Position numbers and translations under genes: made by a program. From assembly GCA_021738605.1 (NCBI GenBank), contig JAIPBY010000067.1, positions 1 through 11,585 of the forward strand: DNA of 11,585 nt. Direction: 5' to 3'. Position 1 is the stretch's first letter, and the number at the start of each line of letters is the position of its first letter. Below, in pieces: positions 1 through 6,548 of this stretch. This DNA is from Chitinophagaceae bacterium. GTDB taxonomy: Bacteria > Bacteroidota > Bacteroidia > Chitinophagales > Chitinophagaceae. The notes beneath the pieces are model-generated. The model was not told the origin of the DNA. It saw only the letters and a list, made by a program, of their open reading frames with translations, and ran no database searches.

Positions 1-430
1 CCAACTCTATCTTCTCCGCATCATATCCTGCACATTCCTGGCGGATGTCCTGTTCAATCCGAACCGCAGTAACATAGAATTCCTCATTGTACCATCCGGC
101 TGCGGTATAACAAAACAGGGGCAGGGTTTCTGCATCAGTTGCCGTTTCAAATGCGGCAATAAAAGTGCCGGTATGGGCTGGAGGGATAAAGGCAGCAACG
201 GCCCAGCCTTTTTCGCACAAACGCATGTCGCCTGTTTCCACATCGATGCCAATGCCTTTTCTGCCAGGCAATTCATAGAGAGAGCCGCCATCAGGAAGCT
301 TGATCCACTCCTCAATTTCTACAGGAAATGCATCCCAGCCAGCACGCCCAATGGCATAGAGCGATTCATCCTCAAAAATATTTCCCTTTCCGTCTGAGTA
401 AAGTAGATAAGGCGTTTGTGAGATAGGCAT
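1..430 (-). CDS. Radical SAM protein, N-terminal part (runs off the left edge)
   Basis: An open frame reads leftward from an ATG at 430 to the window edge: 143 codons with no stop. The protein begins MPISQTPYLLYSDGKGN and contains a YELPGRKGIGIDVETG segment (about residues 53-68), CEKGWAVAAFIPPAHTG (about 74-90) and PLFCYTAAGWYNEEFYVTAVRI (about 104-125, ending in QDIRQECAGYD). I recognise this as the N-terminal region of a conserved Bacteroidota radical SAM protein that precedes the CX3CX2C iron-sulfur motif. That motif would lie beyond the edge, so the catalytic class is family recall and not something seen here. It starts 15 nt after the stop of the membrane protein gene, in the same direction, which suggests one transcript with that gene and the ureohydrolase. 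No clear ribosome binding site precedes the ATG. The substrate is unknown. Coding is near certain; the radical SAM label is less sure. Confidence 0.72.
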   Translation of the reverse strand, partial: MPISQTPYLLYSDGKGNIFEDESLYAIGRAGWDAFPVEIEEWIKLPDGGSLYELPGRKGIGIDVETGDMRLCEKGWAVAAFIPPAHTGTFIAAFETATDAETLPLFCYTAAGWYNEEFYVTAVRIEQDIRQECAGYDAEKIEL

Positions 431-445
431 CTGCAAATTTAAGGC

Positions 446-1006
446 TTAAACCTTTAACCTCCCCAGACAGTATTCATTAAACTCATCACTCTCCACTTCA
501 TACTCATCATCTTCCTCATCGTCTGTATAGCGTTGAAAGACTTTGTTGTTCTTGAAATCCATGGTCAGCAAATCATCTTTGATGATGACATTGTTTAATT
601 CAGCCCAGTTGTATTTTTTCGGGAACAAGCCGCTCATCACAATCCCGGCTTCAGAGAAACCAATTTCCTTGTTTTTCCTGAGGTATTTTTCAGCAATCCC
701 TGCAAGGATGAAAAGACTTTCGACATAGCCAGTTTCTGCAAAAAAAGAAAGGCCGACCCCTGCACAAACCAGCAAAGTGGCGAAGCTGATTTTTTTCTTT
801 TTTCTTTTTTCTACAAAATTGGAGGCCATCAATGCAACGATGATGAACAACGAAAAAAATACTCCCCAGTCAGTAGGCTCCCGGTAAATGGTAACCAAAA
901 AAATGATGATCGCCAATACTGACAACAACCAGCCTGTTATTTCAATGGTCTTTCGGTTGTGATTCTTCAGCACTACCACATAATCGTGTACTGTATTTTT
1001 CTTCAT
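446..1006 (-). CDS. Small membrane protein, four predicted TM helices and a PH-like C-terminal region
   Basis: This 186-residue protein has hydrophobic stretches at about 22-41, 48-64, 73-90 and 94-106, so it should sit in the inner membrane. A basic run (EKRKKKK, 66-72) lies between helices 2 and 3. The soluble tail from about 114 (EIGFSEAGIVMSGLFPKKYNWAEL and on to 160) has the look of a bacterial PH-like domain, with alternating strands and a W-x-E-L element. It is followed by a strongly acidic stretch (TDDEEDDEYEVESDE, 161-175). No enzymatic motif is visible. The start codon lies 4 nt after the stop of the ureohydrolase gene (TGATCCCATG), which points to translational coupling. The basic run is encoded by three tandem GAAAAAA heptamers, described separately. 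I do not know a function. The PH-like label is a fold impression from sequence alone. Confidence 0.85.
   Translation of the reverse strand: MKKNTVHDYVVVLKNHNRKTIEITGWLLSVLAIIIFLVTIYREPTDWGVFFSLFIIVALMASNFVEKRKKKKISFATLLVCAGVGLSFFAETGYVESLFILAGIAEKYLRKNKEIGFSEAGIVMSGLFPKKYNWAELNNVIIKDDLLTMDFKNNKVFQRYTDDEEDDEYEVESDEFNEYCLGRLKV
790..811 (-). repeat. Three tandem GAAAAAA heptamers inside a coding region
   Basis: On the minus strand, positions 811 to 790 read GAAAAAA three times followed by one extra A. They encode the EKRKKKK stretch of the small membrane protein. The unit is 7 nt, not a multiple of three, so gain or loss of one copy would shift the reading frame near residue 70, after two of four helices. 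In this sequence the frame is intact. Confidence 0.8.
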
Positions 1007-1010
1007 GGGA

Positions 1011-2054
1011 TCAATTGTCGCTCAACATGAGGTTACACATTTTGAAGAGTACGCGCGCTCCAACATTCTCATCCCATCCGTCTTTGCTGGTGCCGGTTTC
1101 GCTGAGGTCAAATCCAATGATTTTTCTACCACTGGTGAGGATTTTTTTGAACAGATAACTCAGCTGTTCCATTTCAAACCCACCGGGGACGGGTGTTCCC
1201 GTATGAGGACATAGCTTGGGGTCCAGTCCGTCTATGTCGTAACTGATGTAGACGTTCTGCGGCAACTGGTTGATGATTTCATCTGAAAGTTGAGCCCAGG
1301 TAGCCCCTTCAAATTGTCGCTCACGGATACCCCTTTCGAGATAAGTGATGACACGGAATTCGCTATCACAGATATAGTTCCACTCAGCTTCACAATAATC
1401 ACGGATGCCCAATTGTATTAGTTTGGTAACATTGGGAAAGTTGTTGAGTACATTATACATGATTGATCCATGCGAATGGTCCAGTCCTTCATAAGATTTG
1501 CGAAGGTCGCAGTGCGCATCGATTTGCAGGATGCCGAAACTTTCATGTTTTTCTGCAAGTGCTTTGATGAACCCGAAAGCAATGCTGTGGTCTCCTCCAA
1601 GCAGGCCAACTTTTTTGCCCTTGTTCAACTGATCTATGCATTTTTGGTAAACCCACTCAGTAATCATGGCACAACCTTCGTTGACCTCTTTCAAGGTTTT
1701 GCACATGAACTTGTTGGTCTCGATTTTTTCACCTGAATTGATGAAGTTGAGGTAAAGTTCATTTTCCTTCCTGAGGAAGTCGTTTTTCAGCAGCATCTTC
1801 TTATCAACTGGCTCCATAAATACACCTTTCTTCCAACTGTTCATGAATTGGCTGTCATAAAGGTCAACCTGGAGGCTTGCCCTGAGGATCTGCTCCGGTG
1901 CACGGGCTGTTCCACCTTTGAAACTTACGGTAACCTCCCATGGTACAGGAATGATGATGAGTTCAGCGTTTTCATTGGTATACGGAAGTCCGAATAGGTT
2001 GTTATTCGCTACACTGACCCCATTGGGGTCGAACCGGGAAAGATCTGCGATCAT
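1011..2054 (-). CDS. Agmatinase-family ureohydrolase (SpeB-like)
   Basis: This 347-residue protein belongs to the arginase/agmatinase/formimidoylglutamase superfamily of dimanganese (sometimes nickel) hydrolases that release urea or a related product from a guanidino group. All six expected metal ligands are visible: His156 in GGDHS (153-157), Asp179, His181 and Asp183 in DAHCD, and Asp273 and Asp275 in SYDIDGLDP. A TGTPVPGGF loop (285-293) and Glu319 in DLSETG match the conserved loop and the late acidic residue. His195 in HSHGSIMY resembles the DHGTMF element of agmatinases, which favours agmatine hydrolysis to putrescine and urea over arginase or HutG activity. It is about 40 residues longer than E. 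coli SpeB, the extra length lying before GGDHS (about 70-130). The gene is first in a run of three minus-strand genes. Guanidinobutyrase or guanidine hydrolase activity cannot be excluded. Confidence 0.85.
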   Translation of the reverse strand: MIADLSRFDPNGVSVANNNLFGLPYTNENAELIIIPVPWEVTVSFKGGTARAPEQILRASLQVDLYDSQFMNSWKKGVFMEPVDKKMLLKNDFLRKENELYLNFINSGEKIETNKFMCKTLKEVNEGCAMITEWVYQKCIDQLNKGKKVGLLGGDHSIAFGFIKALAEKHESFGILQIDAHCDLRKSYEGLDHSHGSIMYNVLNNFPNVTKLIQLGIRDYCEAEWNYICDSEFRVITYLERGIRERQFEGATWAQLSDEIINQLPQNVYISYDIDGLDPKLCPHTGTPVPGGFEMEQLSYLFKKILTSGRKIIGFDLSETGTSKDGWDENVGARVLFKMCNLMLSDN

Positions 2055-2105
2055 TGTAAGGGTTATTATGCTTTTGGGTAAGGCAGGTTTTTTCGTGAAA
2101 ACGCT

Positions 2106-2113
2106 GCAAGTTA
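2106..2113 (-). promoter_or_regulatory. Possible -7 box for the ureohydrolase operon
   Basis: Read on the minus strand this is TAACTTGC, close to the Bacteroidota -7 consensus TAnnTTTG. It would give a 5' leader of roughly 45 nt before the ATG at 2054. I see no convincing -33 TTTG at the usual distance upstream, so this is weak. Confidence 0.25.
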
Positions 2114-2139
2114 AAGTAAAAAGAGGATTGCTTTTTGAC

Positions 2140-2147
2140 TAACTTCG
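2140..2147 (+). promoter_or_regulatory. Candidate -7 box upstream of ccmE
   Basis: TAACTTCG differs by one base from the Bacteroidota -7 consensus TAnnTTTG. It ends 16 nt before the ccmE ATG, nearly the same spacing as the stronger box before bshB1. A matching -33 TTTG is not evident. It lies in the 109-base divergent region shared with the ureohydrolase operon. Confidence 0.4.
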
Positions 2148-2163
2148 CATCTATACATTTACT

Positions 2164-2589
2164 ATGAAAAAAATGCATATTCTCGGGTTGGTACTGATTG
2201 CGGGAGCAATTGCAGCCCTTTTGACCTTGATGGATGACATAAGTACCTACGATTCAATTGCTTCTGCAAGAAAAAAGGAAGGGAAATTTGTACACCTGAT
2301 TGCAAAAGTGGATACATCCAGCGCAGTAATATATGACCCGATCAAAGACCCCAACTACCTTGCCTTTACGGCCATTGACTCTTTGGGGGCTTCTACCAAA
2401 GTGGTTTACAAGAATGCAAAACCCACTGATTTTGAAAAAAGCCAGCGTGTGGTGATGAAAGGATCCATGGTAGGAGAGACGTTTGAATGCCAGGAAATCA
2501 TCCTTAAATGTCCGTCAAAATATACTGATGAAAAAGGCCCCGGAGCGCCTCGCATGACCGCTGAAACACCGATGAAGACAACGGAATAG
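2164..2589 (+). CDS. ccmE: Cytochrome c maturation protein CcmE (heme chaperone, Cys-type)
   Basis: This is a 141-residue periplasmic heme chaperone that takes heme from the CcmABCD complex and passes it to CcmF for attachment to apocytochromes c (System I). A single N-terminal membrane anchor spans about residues 5-23. The rest looks like the CcmE beta-barrel: a GKFVHLIAKVD strand, a STKVVYKNAKPTDF segment resembling the conserved 'Y-G-x-x-P-x-x-F' region, and VVMKGSMVGETFECQEIILKC. The heme-binding site at the end of the barrel reads C116-P-S-K-Y120. E. coli CcmE has H-x3-Y there, so this is the Cys-type C-x3-Y variant known from archaeal and some bacterial CcmE proteins. A short hydrophilic tail follows. 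The gene starts 22 nt before ccmF and surely shares its transcript. No ccmA, B, C or D genes are present in the window. Confidence 0.92.
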   Translation: MKKMHILGLVLIAGAIAALLTLMDDISTYDSIASARKKEGKFVHLIAKVDTSSAVIYDPIKDPNYLAFTAIDSLGASTKVVYKNAKPTDFEKSQRVVMKGSMVGETFECQEIILKCPSKYTDEKGPGAPRMTAETPMKTTE

Positions 2590-2611
2590 TGCAACAAAAC
2601 ATTGAAACAAC

Positions 2612-5077
2612 ATGATCAAATTTAACGGGGAGCATTTGCTCATAGGACAGATTGGTTATTTCCTAACTTTGCTTGCATTTTGCTCTGCCCTTGTTGCAGC
2701 CTATTCCAATTTCAAGGCTGCAGGCGCCAAGGACATGATGGAGGAACGTTCCTGGCAGCGGCTGGCAAGAGTTTCTTTTCTTACCAATGTTGTTGTGGTG
2801 ATTGGCCTGTTTCTTACCCTTTACCTGATCATCTACAACCATTATTTTGAGTACAAATATGCACACCAGCACTCCAAGCGAAGCCTGGACATGCAATATC
2901 TTTTGAGTTGTTTCTGGGAAGGCCAGGAAGGAAGTTTTATGCTTTGGGGATTCTGGAATGCGATGCTTGGTCTGGCATTGATCAGGTGGGCCAAGAAATG
3001 GGAGTTTCCTGTGATGACAGTGATGAGCATGGTCCAGTTGTTTTTGGCCAGCTTTCTGATCGGCATTTATTTCTTTGACATCCGCATCGGAACCAATCCA
3101 TTTGTGTTGATGCGCAATGAGTTTCCGGATGCCCCCATTTTTCAGGATGCCGATTACCTGGCCAAATACCTTACTGACGGAAACGGGTTGAACATCCTCC
3201 TTCAAAATTACTGGATGGTCATCCATCCTCCAGTGCTGTTCCTTGGCTTTGCGTCTTCTGTTGTTCCTTACGCTTTTGCAGTGGCAGGACTTTGGAAAAA
3301 AGACCATGCTGGATGGGTAAGACCCGCCATGCCATGGGCATTGTTCTGTGCCGGAATCCTCGGATTGGGAATCATGATGGGCGCAGCCTGGGCATACGAG
3401 TCTTTGACTTTTGGGGGATATTGGGCCTGGGATCCGGTTGAAAATGCCTCGATGGTGCCCTGGCTTTTGCTGGTGGCTGGTATACACACACTTCTGATTT
3501 TTCAAAGTACAGGTTATTCTCTGAAAGCAAGTTACCTGTTCATTTGCCTTTCATTTTTGCTGGTATTGTACTCTACTTTCCTGACCCGTACAGGCGTACT
3601 CGGAGACACCTCTGTACACTCTTTTACTGGAGAAGGCAGTACGCTCTACTGGCACCTGATCATCATGCAATTGTTTTTCATCCTCTTACCATTGATCCTT
3701 TATTTTCGCGACCGGAAAAATGTTCCTGTGGTGGTGAAGGAAGAAAGCATGAATTCAAGAGAGTTCTGGATGTTCGTAGGATCTTTGCTTTTGTTGATTT
3801 CAGGCCTCTACATCATCGTATTAACCTCCCTTCCTTTTTTCAACAAATTGTTTGGCACTAGCTGGGCCATTGGAAAGGATGTAGAATATGTCTACAACAG
3901 GATCATGATTTTGGTAGCCATCATCATTGGTCTGCTTACTGCCATCACCCAATATTTCAAGTACAAGGACACCACAAGAAAATACATCTGGTCAAAGCTG
4001 TTGATTCCAACCATCATCTCTGCGGTATTGGCCGCCCTGGTCAGTATTTTTGGTGGTATTGATTACGACAATTATGGCGCAGGTTTTCTTGCCGCCATCC
4101 ACCTTGCCCTTTGGACAGCCATTTATGCTGTGGTGGCCAACGCAAGTTATTTGGCTGTTGTGTTGAAATGGAAAATGAAAGCAGCCGGCTCATCCATCAC
4201 CCATTTTGGTTTCGGATTGATGCTTGTTGGTATTTTGATTTCTTCCGCCAAAAAGGAATTGATCTCTGAAAACCGCACCGGTATTGCTGTTCCAGGCTTG
4301 AAAGATGCTAAGGGGCGTGATGAAGATCCACTTGAGAACATCACCCTTATCTACAATATTCCCACCCCAATGGGAAAGTATACCGTTACCTACCTGGGGG
4401 ATTCTACAGAGACGAAGAACAACAAGGTTTATTTTAAGGTCAAGTTCATCAAAACCGATACAACAGACAACAGCATTGCCGAGGAATTTGACGTTACACC
4501 CAATGCGTTTTTGATGAAGGGCGAGGAGGGAACACAGCTTTCATCTAACCCCGGAGCAAGGCATTATTTGTCCAACGATGTATTTGTTTACATCACATCC
4601 TGGCTGAATCCTGACAATATAAAAGATACTGCCAGTTTTAATTATAAGCCAGTGAATGCCGGTGACACGATTTATTATTCAAATGGATTTATAGTGGTTG
4701 ACCGCGTGCTGGCAGCCAACAAATATGACAACAAGGAATTGCCATTGGTAGACAGTGCCTGGCTTTCTGAGCTGACGGTTTATTCTAAGGAAGGCCGAAA
4801 GTTTCCTGCAACGCCCGCCTATTTCATTAAGGATGGTGGGGCTTCTGGAAAGACTGACACCATCATGGAGCAGAACCTGGTATTGACGCTGAATAAACAG
4901 CCTTCAGGTGCTGTTGAGCTTGGTGTTAAGGAGTCCAATGCTGTGATGCGCTACATCACCCTCAAAGCCTACCGTTTTCCGTGGATCAACCTCCTTTGGC
5001 TGGGTACGGTGATCATGGTGATTGGATTCATGATCAGCATGTATTTCAGGTTGAAGAGTAAGTTGTACGCAGTATAA
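2612..5077 (+). CDS. ccmF: Cytochrome c heme lyase CcmF/CcsA family protein
   Basis: This 821-residue polytopic inner-membrane protein receives heme from CcmE and attaches it to CXXCH sites of exported apocytochromes c. The heme-handling WWD signature is visible as FGGYWAWDPVENASMVPW (267-284). The four histidines expected from E. coli CcmF can be placed by context: His205 in IHPPVLF, His292 in VAGIHTLL, His336 in GDTSVHSF and His531 in ITHFGFG. A GQEGSFMLWGFW element (104-115) is also typical. Residues 1-545 are mainly membrane helices. From 546 to about 789 lies a large soluble, presumably periplasmic domain, followed by a final helix at 791-811. The total is well above the roughly 650 residues of proteobacterial CcmF, which fits the longer Bacteroidota form often annotated CcsA. 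It sits between ccmE and the DUF4294 gene, 17 nt before the latter. Confidence 0.93.
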   Translation: MIKFNGEHLLIGQIGYFLTLLAFCSALVAAYSNFKAAGAKDMMEERSWQRLARVSFLTNVVVVIGLFLTLYLIIYNHYFEYKYAHQHSKRSLDMQYLLSCFWEGQEGSFMLWGFWNAMLGLALIRWAKKWEFPVMTVMSMVQLFLASFLIGIYFFDIRIGTNPFVLMRNEFPDAPIFQDADYLAKYLTDGNGLNILLQNYWMVIHPPVLFLGFASSVVPYAFAVAGLWKKDHAGWVRPAMPWALFCAGILGLGIMMGAAWAYESLTFGGYWAWDPVENASMVPWLLLVAGIHTLLIFQSTGYSLKASYLFICLSFLLVLYSTFLTRTGVLGDTSVHSFTGEGSTLYWHLIIMQLFFILLPLILYFRDRKNVPVVVKEESMNSREFWMFVGSLLLLISGLYIIVLTSLPFFNKLFGTSWAIGKDVEYVYNRIMILVAIIIGLLTAITQYFKYKDTTRKYIWSKLLIPTIISAVLAALVSIFGGIDYDNYGAGFLAAIHLALWTAIYAVVANASYLAVVLKWKMKAAGSSITHFGFGLMLVGILISSAKKELISENRTGIAVPGLKDAKGRDEDPLENITLIYNIPTPMGKYTVTYLGDSTETKNNKVYFKVKFIKTDTTDNSIAEEFDVTPNAFLMKGEEGTQLSSNPGARHYLSNDVFVYITSWLNPDNIKDTASFNYKPVNAGDTIYYSNGFIVVDRVLAANKYDNKELPLVDSAWLSELTVYSKEGRKFPATPAYFIKDGGASGKTDTIMEQNLVLTLNKQPSGAVELGVKESNAVMRYITLKAYRFPWINLLWLGTVIMVIGFMISMYFRLKSKLYAV

Positions 5078-5094
5078 TTTTTGTAACTTAGGTT

Positions 5095-5694
5095 GTGCGC
5101 AAGTTGATCCTCATATTGCTTGTATTATTTTCCCTTGAATCAATGGGCCAATCAAAGTATGGGCCTAATGATACCCTCGTGGTGCCCTATATTGTTTACA
5201 ATGGCGATACCATGACCTATGCCCAGCTGGACATGGTGTTGGTTTGGGGCAAAATGTCCAATGCCCAAAAAAAAGCCAACAGGGAATGGACCAGGCTGAG
5301 GAATGCTGTGTATGTTACCTATCCTTATGCCAAAAAAGCCAGTTATATCATCAATGATGTCAACAGCAACCTCAAGCATATTATTGATGAAAAGAAAAGA
5401 AAGCAATACCTCAGCTCACGGGAGAAAGTCTTGAAAAAAGAATTCACCGAGCCCCTGACCAATCTTTCTGTTTATCAGGGAAAGATCCTGATGAAGCTCA
5501 TCAACCGTGAAACCAGCAATACCTGTTACGAGCTGGTGAAGGAATACAAGGGGGGCTTTTCCGCGAAGTTCTGGCAAACCATTGCCTGGGTCTTTGGCGG
5601 CAGTCTCAAACAGAATTATGATCCCAAAGGGGAGGACGCTGAAATGGAACAAATCGTACTGGAGGTTGCCAGGATGTACGGACATGCTTCCTGA
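5095..5694 (+). CDS. Secreted DUF4294 family protein
   Basis: This 199-residue protein has a signal peptide (MRKLILILLVLFSLESMGQS) with likely cleavage near residue 19-20, so it should be periplasmic or outer-membrane associated. The body matches my recollection of DUF4294, a family largely confined to Bacteroidota. Its most conserved part here is residues 128-182, including QGKILMKLINRET (128-140), CYELVKEYKGGFSAKFWQ and a GEDAEMEQIV tail. The central region (90-118) is highly charged and helical. No catalytic motif, CXXCH site or metal motif is visible, and its role is unknown. The start is a GTG: an in-frame TAG at 5089-5091 excludes any earlier start and the signal peptide begins right at the GTG. 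It lies 17 nt after ccmF and 30 nt before bshB1, so read-through from ccmEF is likely. Confidence 0.87.
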   Translation: MRKLILILLVLFSLESMGQSKYGPNDTLVVPYIVYNGDTMTYAQLDMVLVWGKMSNAQKKANREWTRLRNAVYVTYPYAKKASYIINDVNSNLKHIIDEKKRKQYLSSREKVLKKEFTEPLTNLSVYQGKILMKLINRETSNTCYELVKEYKGGFSAKFWQTIAWVFGGSLKQNYDPKGEDAEMEQIVLEVARMYGHAS

Positions 5695-5699
5695 TTCTG

Positions 5700-5707
5700 T
5701 ATCTTTG
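5700..5707 (+). promoter_or_regulatory. Candidate -7 box upstream of bshB1
   Basis: TATCTTTG is an exact match to the Bacteroidota -7 consensus TAnnTTTG and is followed by CC, as is common in this phylum. It ends 17 nt before the bshB1 ATG, giving a short leader. No clear -33 TTTG is seen about 20 nt upstream. It implies bshB1 can be transcribed independently of the ccmEF-DUF4294 genes before it. Confidence 0.5.
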
Positions 5708-5724
5708 CCGCGTAAAAACAGCAC

Positions 5725-6462
5725 ATGAAACTTTTTGTATTGGCGATAGGCGTTCATCCTGACGATGTGGAGCTAAGTGCTTCCGGTACCTTGATCAATG
5801 AAGTACGCAAGGGCAATGCTGCTGGCGTAATCGATCTTACCGCTGGAGAGCTGGGTACACGCGGTACCGCTGAAACCCGTGCGGCAGAGGCGGCTCTTGC
5901 TGCAACCCTGATGGGATTGTCTGCTCGTGAGAACCTGGGCATGCGGGACGGATTTTTTAAGAACGATGAGGAACACCAGATGAAGGTGATCCAGGCCATC
6001 AGAAAATACCAGCCCGAAGTTGTACTGGCCAATATTTTGGACGACCGTCACCCCGATCATGGCAGGGCCGGACGTTTGGTGGTGGATGCTGCCTTTCTTT
6101 CAGGGCTTAGCAAAATTGAGACCTTTGATGAGAATGGAGCACCCCAAAAAAGGTGGAGGCCCAAGCATGTCTTGCATTATATCCAGGACCGTTTTTATGA
6201 GCCGGATCTGGTTGTGGACATCACCGATGTTTTTGAACAGCGGATGGAAGCCATCAAGGCCTATGGCACACAGTTTCATACCAACCCTGATTCAAGCAAA
6301 GGAACCCAGACCTATATTTCAACGCCTGATTTCCTGGAGGCATTGATTTCCCGGTCCAGGCTGATGGGTAAACGCATTGGGGTAAAATTTGCTGAAGGGT
6401 TTGTAACTCAGAAAAACATTGGGATCAAAAGTTTGGAAGATTTGGTGCTTAATGAAACATAG
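5725..6462 (+). CDS. bshB1: Bacillithiol biosynthesis deacetylase BshB1
   Basis: This 245-residue cytosolic zinc enzyme of the PIG-L/LmbE deacetylase family removes the acetyl group from GlcNAc-malate to give GlcN-malate, the second step of bacillithiol synthesis. The zinc-site motif is H11-P-D-D-V-E16, with His11 and Asp14 as expected ligands and Asp13 as the likely general base. The third ligand is His112 in DDRHPDHGRAG (106-116). The GVIDLTAGELGTRGT segment (34-48) is typical of BshB1 and sets it apart from other LmbE-like proteins. Length is normal for the family. The start ATG at 5725 follows a strong -7 box. The other bacillithiol genes (bshA, bshC) are not in the window. The alternative is BshB2 or another PIG-L deacetylase, but the motif set fits BshB1 best. 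Confidence 0.93.
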   Translation: MKLFVLAIGVHPDDVELSASGTLINEVRKGNAAGVIDLTAGELGTRGTAETRAAEAALAATLMGLSARENLGMRDGFFKNDEEHQMKVIQAIRKYQPEVVLANILDDRHPDHGRAGRLVVDAAFLSGLSKIETFDENGAPQKRWRPKHVLHYIQDRFYEPDLVVDITDVFEQRMEAIKAYGTQFHTNPDSSKGTQTYISTPDFLEALISRSRLMGKRIGVKFAEGFVTQKNIGIKSLEDLVLNET

Positions 6463-6548
6463 TTGGGATATGAATCTTTAGTGTTGAGGAGATTGGTGAT
6501 GGTAAGACAGATGAAAAAACAGAATTGATCAATAATCAAAGTTGAGTT

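Noticed and set aside
7..315. A 102-codon minus-strand frame starting with ATG at 315
   Set aside because: It is out of frame with the continuous 143-codon frame from 430 to the edge, whose translation has recognisable family segments. The shorter frame has low-complexity, unnatural composition.
2663..3505. A 280-codon open frame on the minus strand across ccmF
   Set aside because: It is antisense to the membrane-helix part of ccmF, has a His/Lys/Gln-rich composition unlike a folded protein, and the plus-strand frame carries all the heme-lyase motifs.
5084..5091. TAACTTAG as a -7 box for the DUF4294 gene
   Set aside because: It lies only 3 nt before the GTG start, leaving no room for a leader; the gene is more simply co-transcribed with ccmF.
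6525..6539. TTGAT-5-ATCAA inverted repeat upstream of aguB as an operator
   Set aside because: Five-base arms in A/T-rich sequence are expected by chance, and no promoter element could be placed next to it.
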